Assembly (NCBI RefSeq): GCF_000170795.1
Contig: NZ_ABCM01000010.1
Coordinates: 1 to 64,000, forward strand
Length of the DNA stretch: 64,000 nt
Source of the DNA: Pedobacter sp. BAL39
Lineage (GTDB): Bacteria > Bacteroidota > Bacteroidia > Sphingobacteriales > Sphingobacteriaceae
Direction of reading: 5' to 3'
The translations under genes and the position numbers were made by a program. The notes under the pieces are model-generated. The model saw nothing but the letters and a program-made list of their open reading frames with translations, was not told the DNA's origin and did no database searches. This document shows positions 54,071 through 62,845 of the stretch, piece after piece. Positions within the stretch are counted from its first letter, which is position 1; the number at the start of each line of letters is the position of its first letter.

Positions 54071-55630
54071 TTATTTAGGCAATTCAGCTACTGCTTTACC
54101 CTGCAAAGCTTGGCTCACCAAATAACCGATAAAAGCGGCAAAAGGAGCCACATCCTGCTCCACACTCGCTTTTTCAAGTGCCTGCATATATTCGTCACGT
54201 TTTTCTACTGGTACTACGGTCCAGGGATAGCCACCCGATGCCAGCATTACGTTTAGCAGAAAACGTCCCATTCGTCCGTTTCCATCCATATAAGGGTGAA
54301 TAAAGACAAATACGAAATGTCCCAACACAGCGCGTACAGAAGCTTCGGATTCTTCTTCAAGCATTTCAAACAAAACGCTCATGGCATCACGCATTGCATC
54401 CACATTCAAGGGAACATGCTTTGAATTAGTTATATATACCTGATTGTTTCTATAGCCAGACAGATCAGACGCCCTCAGCAAACCGGAGGCAACACTGGGG
54501 TCAAAAAGTTCCCTGTACCACTTGGAATGATCGTTACCTACTTGTAGACCTGCATTGGCCCCTTCAAGAATTGCTTTGACGCTATCCTTTACAGAGCGGA
54601 ATGCCTGATAATATCCCCTGGCAGCCATCGCATCTCCCTGTCTGCGGTCTTCTTCACTATCTTCAGTGTCCCATTTACCCGAACTTACTTTTTCGATAAG
54701 TTCAGGCGTTACACGGTAGCGCTCTATAGACAGGGAATGGTATGCATCTGTAACATAGATATCATCTACATCCTTCATAAAGGCGTTATGGTCTGGCTGT
54801 ATTCCTGGAGCAGCCGGAAAATTAGCAATTACCACCTCCCTCATCTGTAACCACATTAACCGGATGCGGTTAGCATAAGGAGACCTTTCCCTTGCCGGCA
54901 ACTTCAGTTCTAATCTCGTCTGAAAGGGATCTTCTTCACGTATATCGTAATCAGCTTGTTTAAAAGTATCAACAATCTGGTCGGCAATCCTGTCCCGTCC
55001 AATATTCCGAAATGCTCCCGCCAGACGTCCTGCCAAGGTAGTATGCCCGTTTTCAAGCAGTATAGGCAGTACCTCTGAGGCATCACGTATTAAGGAGAGT
55101 GCAGTACGGGCATCGATGGCATTACGGATATAAATACTGGGAGATGCATAGATCAATGAAGCTTGCAGGTTATACATCCTGATACCATTATCTGTAATGA
55201 TCAGCGGATCGGCTGGTGGCAGCTCAGTCCGCATATTAAACAAAGAGGTATTGTGCGGTAGTGGTGTCTGCTTGTTATTCCCATCTGATGATCGTATCAA
55301 TAATTGTTGAGGGACAGACCTATTTCCGGCATGGAGGAGCAAGGACTGGTCTGCAGCAAGACACCAATTATCGCCATACTTCCGCTCCAAGAATAGGACT
55401 ATAAAATCCCAGTATGAACTATACCAGGCCGTAGTTTCGCCGACCTTTTCCTCCGGATTACTGGCAACATACCATCCTTTAATTACTTCCCGGATAAATC
55501 CGTTCTTAACAAGCAGTTCTCGATATTTTCTGTTCGGCATATCACTAGTATGAATGCCCACAATACCTCTGTCCTGCAAGTCTTTTAAGAAATTAAGTGC
55601 CTCTACAAATCTTTCACGTGGGGTTGCCAT
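54071..55630 (-). CDS. Fic-domain protein with AbiEi-like winged-helix N-terminal half
   Basis: 519 residues from the ATG at 55630; a GTG-type start at 55684 would run through the repeats. Residues of about 1-230 resemble the AbiEi-type antitoxin/winged-helix domain (FLKDLQDRGIVGIHTSDMP, LVKNGFIREVIKGWYVAS). The Fic core is at about 445-460 with the full HPYMDGNGRMGRFLLN motif, so AMPylation is expected. An inhibitory-type helix SLSIERY precedes it (S-x-x-x-E, but without the usual following Gly/Asn). The gene may be self-regulating through its own winged helix and the upstream repeats. Confidence 0.85.
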   Translation of the reverse strand: MATPRERFVEALNFLKDLQDRGIVGIHTSDMPNRKYRELLVKNGFIREVIKGWYVASNPEEKVGETTAWYSSYWDFIVLFLERKYGDNWCLAADQSLLLHAGNRSVPQQLLIRSSDGNNKQTPLPHNTSLFNMRTELPPADPLIITDNGIRMYNLQASLIYASPSIYIRNAIDARTALSLIRDASEVLPILLENGHTTLAGRLAGAFRNIGRDRIADQIVDTFKQADYDIREEDPFQTRLELKLPARERSPYANRIRLMWLQMREVVIANFPAAPGIQPDHNAFMKDVDDIYVTDAYHSLSIERYRVTPELIEKVSSGKWDTEDSEEDRRQGDAMAARGYYQAFRSVKDSVKAILEGANAGLQVGNDHSKWYRELFDPSVASGLLRASDLSGYRNNQVYITNSKHVPLNVDAMRDAMSVLFEMLEEESEASVRAVLGHFVFVFIHPYMDGNGRMGRFLLNVMLASGGYPWTVVPVEKRDEYMQALEKASVEQDVAPFAAFIGYLVSQALQGKAVAELPK

Positions 55631-55647
55631 ATCACAATTAATTAAAC

Positions 55648-55743
55648 AAACTCGTGCTGTTCTTATTAAAACATGCTGTGACAAATTTAGTAAATATTGT
55701 TGTGTTATTTTTAGTAAATCGTGTTGTGCTAATTCTAGTAAAT
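55648..55743. repeat. 24-bp direct repeats upstream of the Fic-fusion gene (three clear copies plus one degenerate)
   Basis: Copies at 55672-55695, 55696-55719 and 55720-55743 are each exactly 24 bases and end in TTTAGTAAAT or TCTAGTAAAT, with a TGYTGTG core; a partial copy lies at 55648-55671. The array abuts the ATG (55630) on the minus strand, covering the likely promoter, as expected for operator iterons. Confidence 0.75.
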
Positions 55744-55988
55744 CGAGACTAGCTCGTTCAACAGTTCTCTGGCCTTTTCCACTTCTCTCCTTCTTCCAAC
55801 TCTTACCGCATCAATTAAGGCAAGCATATCATATAAATGGAGATCGTCCTGGGCAGCTGATAGGTACTTTCACCCGCATACGATGTTAACCCGACACCTA
55901 AAGGGCTCAATCTATGCTGAAAAATAGGTTTGACGGCGAGATTCAGCGAACCCCTGAAATTAATCAAATCGCCCAGCTTATCTTTCAC
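55735..55988 (-). pseudogene. Frameshifted gene remnant
   Basis: Minus-strand reading gives protein-like sequence in two frames: VKDKLGDLINFRGSLNLAVK...SYAGES from 55988 to about 55870, then SAAQDDLHLYDMLALIDAV, RVGRRREVEKARELLNEL to the stop at 55735. Joined by a frameshift near 55870 this would be one C-terminal domain of about 84 residues. The 5' part is missing; an in-frame stop lies just upstream at 56001-56003, close to the tRNA terminator. Identity unknown; a relative of nucleotidyltransferase/antitoxin-linked proteins is only a guess. Confidence 0.55.
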
Positions 55989-56009
55989 ATTAACAGGAAG
56001 TTAGGGCAT

Positions 56010-56051
56010 AAAAAAACCGGAATAAAATTTCTTGAAAAATTTCATTCCGGT
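56010..56051 (-). terminator. Terminator of tRNA-Arg
   Basis: CCGGAAT and ATTCCGG at the base, with AAATTT/AAATTT inner pairing and a T run on the minus strand, ending 5 bases from the tRNA 3' end. Confidence 0.85.
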
Positions 56052-56055
56052 GAAG

Positions 56056-56129
56056 TGCACTTGTAGGGATTCGAACCCCAAACCTTCTCATCCGTAGTGA
56101 GATGCTCTATCCAATTGAGCTACAAATGC
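56056..56129 (-). tRNA. tRNA-Arg (anticodon ACG)
   Basis: All four stems can be drawn: acceptor GCATTTG/CAAGTGC, D arm GCTC/GAGC, anticodon stem TCTCA/TGAGA around loop CTACGGA (anticodon ACG), and T arm TGGGG/CCCTA around TTCGAAT. Length 74 with discriminator A; CCA is not encoded. A likely integration target for the accessory region to its left. Confidence 0.96.
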
Positions 56130-56228
56130 ATTTTCGTTTCGTTAACGGACTGCAAAAGTAGTATTTGAAATTTAAAATACAAATTATTTTTTCACTTTTT
56201 TGCTTTTGCAGTCCGCTAAAAAAGTCGA

Positions 56229-56693
56229 TTACGCTTCAATTGAACGCTTAATCGCATCAAAATCAGGCATGTTACCTGCATCTTCTAAAACTTCCGCGTG
56301 GATAATTTTTCCTTCCTCGTCAACTACGAAGGCGGCTCTTTTCGAAACACCTTTAAGGTTGAATACGAAATCCGGATAGAAAGCACCATAGGCTTGAGAG
56401 ATTTCCTTGTTAAAATCTGACAACAACGGAAACTGGTAAGCCTGGTCTTCTTTGAATTTTGCCAGGGTAAAAGGAGAATCTACCGAGATCCCTACTACAT
56501 CGGCATTCATTCCTTCGTAATAACCGAAGCTATCTCTCATGGTGCAAAGCTGTGCCGTGCATACGCCGGTGAAGGCCATTGGAAAAAAGTGGATCACCAG
56601 TTTACGTCCTTTGTAGTCCGACAAGGATACTTCTTTCAGCTCCGAGCTGTATAATTTAAAATCGGGGGCTTTATCGCCAATCTGTAATGACAT
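56229..56693 (-). CDS. Peroxiredoxin (AhpC/TSA, AhpE/BCP-like)
   Basis: 154 residues from the ATG at 56693. The peroxidatic Cys is in PMAFTGVCTAQLC near residue 46 (T-x-x-C pattern), with DKAPDFKLYSSELKEVSLSDY before it. A second Cys 5 residues on may resolve it. Reduces peroxides in the cytoplasm. Single-gene unit by spacing. Confidence 0.94.
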   Translation of the reverse strand: MSLQIGDKAPDFKLYSSELKEVSLSDYKGRKLVIHFFPMAFTGVCTAQLCTMRDSFGYYEGMNADVVGISVDSPFTLAKFKEDQAYQFPLLSDFNKEISQAYGAFYPDFVFNLKGVSKRAAFVVDEEGKIIHAEVLEDAGNMPDFDAIKRSIEA

Positions 56694-56771
56694 ATTGTTT
56701 TGTTTTATATCCAAAGATAAGATCAGCGCCAAGATACCGGTCAGCGCCTGAAAATTATTACATATCGCGGA

Positions 56772-57686
56772 CTAAAGCGCCGCGCGTTCTTTCATTTGTT
56801 GATCTACAATTGCAAGGCCTTCCGCGAAACTACGTGGCTGGTAGCCAAGCTCCCGGATGGTCTTGTCCAGAATAAAACCAGTACGTACCGGACGTTTGGC
56901 GGTTTGATTGAGGGTCTCAGCGCTGATTTCATTGATCAGGCTCTTGTCCAGCTTCCAGTAATCAGCCACACGTCCAACCAGTTCAGAAATACTCATCATA
57001 TCCTTCCCTGAGGCATTAAATACCCCATGAGCATCATGTTGAACAGCCAGCAGACAACAATCTGCAAGATCATCTGCCAGCGTAGGCATACGCCATTGGT
57101 CATTTACCACATTGATCGGATTTCCTTTTTCCAGGGCCCCTTTTGCCCAAAGTACGATGTTGCTACGGCTCATGTCGCTCACGATGCCGTAGACGATGAT
57201 GGTTCTCAAGATCGCCCACCTGCACTTCGAGTTTTTGATCACCTCTTCCGCTTCCAGTTTGGTGATGCCATAATAACTCAAAGGGTTAGGCGCGGCAAGC
57301 TCATCATAAGGGCCATCTGCACCATCAAAAATAAAATCTGTAGACAAATGCACAAGCTGAATATTGTGCGGCTCACAATTGGCCAATAAAGTTTCCACAG
57401 CGGTGACGTTTAGCTCGTGTGCAAGTTCTTTCTGGTCTTCGCAGGTATCGACATTGGTCATGGCTGCAGTGTGAATAATTGCATCCGGTTTATGGGTTTC
57501 AATTACCTCTTTGACATTTGCAGGATCGAGGATATCCATTTCTACATAAGTGTACCCTTCTTTTACGGGATACCTGTTTTCACCTTTAGCGCTGGCAATC
57601 AGCTTGAATTGTTGAGTTTCTAATAGTCGTTCCGTGATCTTTTGTCCGAGTAAGCCGTTACTGCCTGTTACTAAAATTGTTTTCAT
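56772..57686 (-). CDS. SDR-type NAD(P)-dependent sugar-nucleotide reductase (RmlD-like)
   Basis: 304 residues, the RmlD/dTDP-4-dehydrorhamnose reductase family: GxxGxxG in TGSNGLLGQKI, IHTAAMTNVDTCEDQKELAHELN, and YxxxK in YYGITKLEAEEVI near residue 152. The C-terminal half lacks obvious dTDP-sugar-specific markers visible by eye and the gene is not in a rhamnose operon, so a MAT2B-like or other substrate is possible. Confidence 0.88.
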   Translation of the reverse strand: MKTILVTGSNGLLGQKITERLLETQQFKLIASAKGENRYPVKEGYTYVEMDILDPANVKEVIETHKPDAIIHTAAMTNVDTCEDQKELAHELNVTAVETLLANCEPHNIQLVHLSTDFIFDGADGPYDELAAPNPLSYYGITKLEAEEVIKNSKCRWAILRTIIVYGIVSDMSRSNIVLWAKGALEKGNPINVVNDQWRMPTLADDLADCCLLAVQHDAHGVFNASGKDMMSISELVGRVADYWKLDKSLINEISAETLNQTAKRPVRTGFILDKTIRELGYQPRSFAEGLAIVDQQMKERAAL

Positions 57687-57845
57687 GAAGATAGGTTGAT
57701 TTTTTCAAAGATGATTAACATCACGGAAGGGCTTTTAGACCCTAAAATACAGCCTGTTGCCCCCTACCGCGTAGCCGCTAAAATACCGAATTAAAAACTG
57801 TGGAAAAACTTTTTATTAATATATATAATATGTGTTGGAAAATCT

Positions 57846-57853
57846 TAACTTTG
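57846..57853 (+). promoter_or_regulatory. -7 box of the atpD-atpC operon
   Basis: TAACTTTG matches TAnnTTTG, 70 bases before the atpD ATG, within an AT-rich tract with no other gene. The -33 element is not clear. Confidence 0.6.
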
Positions 57854-57905
57854 CAAACCGAATTGCGGGCCTATAAAACGCCCTTTAACAATTTGATATT
57901 TATAA

Positions 57906-59429
<1,524 letters not shown>

Positions 59430-59449
59430 TCAGCGTATATACTATATAT

Positions 59450-59692
59450 ATGACACTAGAAATATTAACACCAGATAAAAAAGTCTTCGAAGGGGAAGTA
59501 ACAGCAGTTACTGTTCCTGGAACGATGGGCTCTTTTCAAATTCTGAAAGACCACGCTCCTATTATTTCCACATTAGAAGATGGACCGGTAATTATTAAAA
59601 GCAAAGCCAATGAAGAGACCTTTATTATTAAAGGTGGTGTCGTCGAGGTTTTAAAAAACAAAATTATTGTTTTAGCCGAAGGGGTTGCTTAA
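59450..59692 (+). CDS. atpC: ATP synthase F1 epsilon subunit (short form)
   Basis: 80 residues: only the N-terminal beta-sandwich domain (MTLEILTPDKKVFEGEVTAVTVPGTMGSFQILKDHAPIIS), without the C-terminal helical hairpin that inhibits hydrolysis in longer epsilon subunits. Immediately downstream of atpD with a terminator behind it. Confidence 0.96.
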   Translation: MTLEILTPDKKVFEGEVTAVTVPGTMGSFQILKDHAPIISTLEDGPVIIKSKANEETFIIKGGVVEVLKNKIIVLAEGVA

Positions 59693-59710
59693 TATTTAAT
59701 CATACTATGG

Positions 59711-59745
59711 AAAGCCCTTTGAAAATATCAAAGGGCTTTTTTTGT
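59711..59745 (+). terminator. Rho-independent terminator of atpDC
   Basis: AAAGCCCTTTG and CAAAGGGCTTT form a perfect 11-bp stem around an 8-base loop, followed by a T-rich tract. Confidence 0.95.
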
Positions 59746-60047
59746 GCCCTAAGTTTTTTAATGATCAGCATCACTTTTATTAAATTTTGATGGCACTTTA
59801 AGAGATTTCAGGAAGAAATGGGCCATTATTATAATGCAAGCATAATATGTATACCGAATACCGATTCCATATTTGGTCTACGACACGCCAATGATAATAC
59901 CAAAACAGACACTCAAAACAAACTATATTCCGTTTTTAATTATAAATAAAGAATATTATACTTTTTTCAATTATTTTCGTTCTGCTATTGATAGTTTAAC
60001 GAGCATAGCCTAAATTGGATTTATAAAGCAACACTAAAAAAACAACA
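59746..60047 (+). other. 302-base AT-rich gap upstream of the ilv leader
   Basis: No gene. It must contain the ilv promoter; a near-consensus TAGTTTAA at 59992-59999 is the best -7 candidate. Nothing else stands out. Confidence 0.4.
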
Positions 60048-60131
60048 ATGAGTCTTAGCATCACTGCCCTATTTATTGTCATTATCAATGTGGTACTCCT
60101 ACTGATTATTCGGAAGGAAACGGCGCTGTAA
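60048..60131 (+). CDS. Branched-chain leader peptide (ilv attenuator)
   Basis: 27 codons, too short for ordinary gene calling. The peptide MSLSITALFIVIINVVLLLI continues IRKETAL and has 6 Ile, 3 Val and 6 Leu residues, most of them clustered at codons 5-21. Placed 69 bases before ilvE. The content is what a ribosome would sense in branched-chain-amino-acid attenuation. No Shine-Dalgarno, as usual here. Confidence 0.8.
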   Translation: MSLSITALFIVIINVVLLLIIRKETAL

Positions 60132-60188
60132 TGTCTATGTAATACTCATAAAGATACTCCGAGCGCCACCCACAAGTGGCGCTTTTTT
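60122..60188 (+). promoter_or_regulatory. ilv transcription attenuator (terminator/antiterminator switch)
   Basis: Terminator: GCGCCAC (60163-60169) with GTGGCGC (60176-60182), then TTTTTT. Antiterminator: GGCGCT at 60122-60127, inside the last codons of the leader ORF, is the exact complement of AGCGCC at 60162-60167, the terminator's 5' arm. A ribosome at the stop codon covers GGCGCT so the terminator forms; a ribosome stalled on Ile/Val/Leu codons leaves it free. Confidence 0.75.
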
Positions 60189-60200
60189 AATATAACAAAG

Positions 60201-61091
60201 ATGAAATATTCAACCCCAAATACAGTGCTTTACATAGACGGCAAGTTTGAAAAAGCTGCCGACGCGAACGCCGACATCTACGGACAGTCGCTCCACTACG
60301 GTTATGCTGTATTTGAGGGCATCAGGGCTTACCAGACCCACAATGGAACGCGCATCTTCAAAGCGCGTGAGCATTTTGAACGGTTAAAGAAATCTGCTGA
60401 ACTGGTACACATGCCGTTCAACTGGGACATCGACGACCTGATCAAACAGACTTATAAGTTACTTGAACTGAACAACCTGAAGGATGCTTACATCCGCCCG
60501 CTGATCTACTGTGCGCCAAACATGACACTGGTAGCGGCAACGGAAGTGTCTATCATGATCTGTGCATGGGACTGGGGATTATACCTGGGCCACAAGCTCC
60601 AGAAAGTATGCATCTCCAGTTATGAACGGCCAAATCCAAAATCGACTCCTATTGAAGCCAAGGTAAGCGGTAACTATGTGAACTCCATCCTGGCGACCAC
60701 CGAGGCCCGCAGTAAAGGATTTGATGAAGCTTTGTTGCTGGACAGCGACGGCCACATTGCCGAAGGTCCGGGAGCCAACATCTTTATCGAGAAAAAAGGA
60801 CGTTTATATACGCCTCCACTCGGAAACATCCTGCCTGGAATTACCCGCGCCACGGTCATGCACCTCTGCCGCGTACTGGACATCGATGTCATTGAGAAAC
60901 ACCTGACGGTGAAGGACATCAAACATGCAGACAGTGCCTTTTTCTGCGGAACCGCAGTAGAAATTGCAGGCATCGCCAATATTGACGAATACAAATTTCC
61001 TTTACGGTGGACAGACACCGTGGGGTCAACCATACAACGCACCTATAAAAGCCTGGTACTAGAGAAACACAATTACGAAGTAATCATATAA
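60201..61091 (+). CDS. ilvE: Branched-chain amino acid aminotransferase
   Basis: 296 residues, class IV fold. The PLP-binding Lys is in [14 protein letters not shown] near residue 155; [14 protein letters not shown] and [31 protein letters not shown] are the other family marks. Last step of Ile, Val and Leu synthesis. First structural gene after the attenuator; 7 bases separate it from ilvD. Confidence 0.97.
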   Translation: MKYSTPNTVLYIDGKFEKAADANADIYGQSLHYGYAVFEGIRAYQTHNGTRIFKAREHFERLKKSAELVHMPFNWDIDDLIKQTYKLLELNNLKDAYIRPLIYCAPNMTLVAATEVSIMICAWDWGLYLGHKLQKVCISSYERPNPKSTPIEAKVSGNYVNSILATTEARSKGFDEALLLDSDGHIAEGPGANIFIEKKGRLYTPPLGNILPGITRATVMHLCRVLDIDVIEKHLTVKDIKHADSAFFCGTAVEIAGIANIDEYKFPLRWTDTVGSTIQRTYKSLVLEKHNYEVII

Positions 61092-61098
61092 ACTAAAC

Positions 61099-62796
61099 AT
61101 GTCAACAACACCAGAATTAAACCGCTATAGCAAAACATTCACTCAAGATCCTACACAACCTGCCGCACAGGCCATGTTGTATGGGATTGGCCTAACAAAA
61201 GAGGACCTCGACAAAGCCCAGGTAGGCATTGCCAGCATGGGTTACGATGGAAACACCTGTAACATGCACCTGAACGACCTCGCTCAGGTGGTAAAAAAAG
61301 GCGTCTGGGACAACGGAATGGTTGGCCTGACCTTCAGCACCATCGGTGTGAGTGATGGAATGTCTAATGGTACAGACGGAATGCGTTACTCCCTGGTATC
61401 CAGAGATGTCATCGCCGATTCTATTGAGACCATCTGTGGCGGACAGTATTATGATGGTGTCATCACCATTCCTGGATGTGACAAAAATATGCCGGGATCC
61501 ATCATTGCCATGGGACGTCTGAACCGCCCCTCGATCATGGTATATGGTGGAAGTATCCACTCCGGAAACTATAAAGGCAAAGCCCTGAACATTGTTTCTG
61601 CTTTTGAAGCATTGGGTCAGAAACTTGCCGGTAACATCGAAGAAGAAGATTATCAAGGCATCATCCGCCATACCTGCCCTGGTGCGGGTGCATGTGGGGG
61701 GATGTATACCGCAAATACTATGGCCTCTGCAATTGAAGCAATGGGCATGAGTTTGCCTTATAGCTCCTCCTACCCTGCTACCAGTCAGGAGAAAAAGGAT
61801 GAATGTATCAATGCTGCCAAAGCAATCCGTGTTTTGCTGGAGAGAAACATTCTTCCAAGTGACATCATGACCGAGAAGTCATTCCACAACGCCATCGTAA
61901 CGGTGATGGTACTAGGTGGATCTACCAATGCCGTACTCCACCTGATTGCAATGGCCAAATCTGTAGGCCTGAACCTGAAGATCGATGATTTCCAGGACGT
62001 AAGTAACAATACTCCGGTACTTGCCGATTTAAAACCTAGTGGTACTTACCTGATGGAAGACCTGCATGAAATTGGTGGTGTTCCTGCAGTATTAAAATAT
62101 CTATTGAAAGAAGGACTGTTGCATGGCGACTGTATGACGGTAACGGGTAAAACCCTTGCTGAGAATGTGGCTGATGCCGTAGACCTGGATTTCGATCAGC
62201 AAAAGATCATCTTCCCGGTCAGCAACCCGCTAAAAACAACTGGTCACCTGCAGATCCTGTATGGCAACATTGCTCAAAAAGGATCAGTAGCAAAAATCAG
62301 TGGTAAAGAAGGCGAGAAATTTGAAGGCCCTGCACGTGTATTTGACGGGGAAAAATCGTTGATCGCAGGAATCCTGAGTGGACGTGTACGCCAGGGTGAT
62401 GTGGTCGTGATCAGACAGGTAGGCCCTAAAGGAGCTCCTGGAATGCCTGAAATGCTGAAACCGACATCTGCCATCATTGGCGCCGGACTGGGTAAATCGG
62501 TTGCCCTGATCACTGACGGAAGGTTCTCCGGAGGTACACATGGTTTCGTAGTGGGACACATCACTCCTGAAGCATGGGATGGTGGAAACATCGCCTTTGT
62601 TAATGATGATGACATGATTACCATTGATGCAGTCAACAATACCATTAACCTGAAGATCTCTGATGAGGAAATGGCTAAACGTAAGGCAGAATGGAAACAG
62701 TTGCCTCCGCCAGTGAAAAGCGGTGTATTGTACAAATACATCAAGCAGGTTAGTGATGCCAGCGAAGGATGTGTTACTGACGCCTACACACATTAA
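61099..62796 (+). CDS. ilvD: Dihydroxy-acid dehydratase
   Basis: 565 residues, normal length. Iron-sulfur cluster Cys residues in [13 protein letters not shown] and [35 protein letters not shown] near the C-terminus. Dehydrates 2,3-dihydroxy-isovalerate and -methylvalerate to the keto acids that IlvE aminates. Confidence 0.99.
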   Translation: MSTTPELNRYSKTFTQDPTQPAAQAMLYGIGLTKEDLDKAQVGIASMGYDGNTCNMHLNDLAQVVKKGVWDNGMVGLTFSTIGVSDGMSNGTDGMRYSLVSRDVIADSIETICGGQYYDGVITIPGCDKNMPGSIIAMGRLNRPSIMVYGGSIHSGNYKGKALNIVSAFEALGQKLAGNIEEEDYQGIIRHTCPGAGACGGMYTANTMASAIEAMGMSLPYSSSYPATSQEKKDECINAAKAIRVLLERNILPSDIMTEKSFHNAIVTVMVLGGSTNAVLHLIAMAKSVGLNLKIDDFQDVSNNTPVLADLKPSGTYLMEDLHEIGGVPAVLKYLLKEGLLHGDCMTVTGKTLAENVADAVDLDFDQQKIIFPVSNPLKTTGHLQILYGNIAQKGSVAKISGKEGEKFEGPARVFDGEKSLIAGILSGRVRQGDVVVIRQVGPKGAPGMPEMLKPTSAIIGAGLGKSVALITDGRFSGGTHGFVVGHITPEAWDGGNIAFVNDDDMITIDAVNNTINLKISDEEMAKRKAEWKQLPPPVKSGVLYKYIKQVSDASEGCVTDAYTH

Positions 62797-62845
62797 ACAT
62801 TTACAATTATTAATTAACGACCAAAAAAAACCTAATTATAAAACA

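Noticed and set aside
55648..55743. CRISPR array
   Set aside because: The 24-bp units abut each other with no spacers and there are no cas genes; they are tandem direct repeats.
55554..55889. 111-codon plus-strand frame over the Fic promoter and remnant
   Set aside because: It overlaps the direct repeats and is antisense to the protein-like remnant; no family features.
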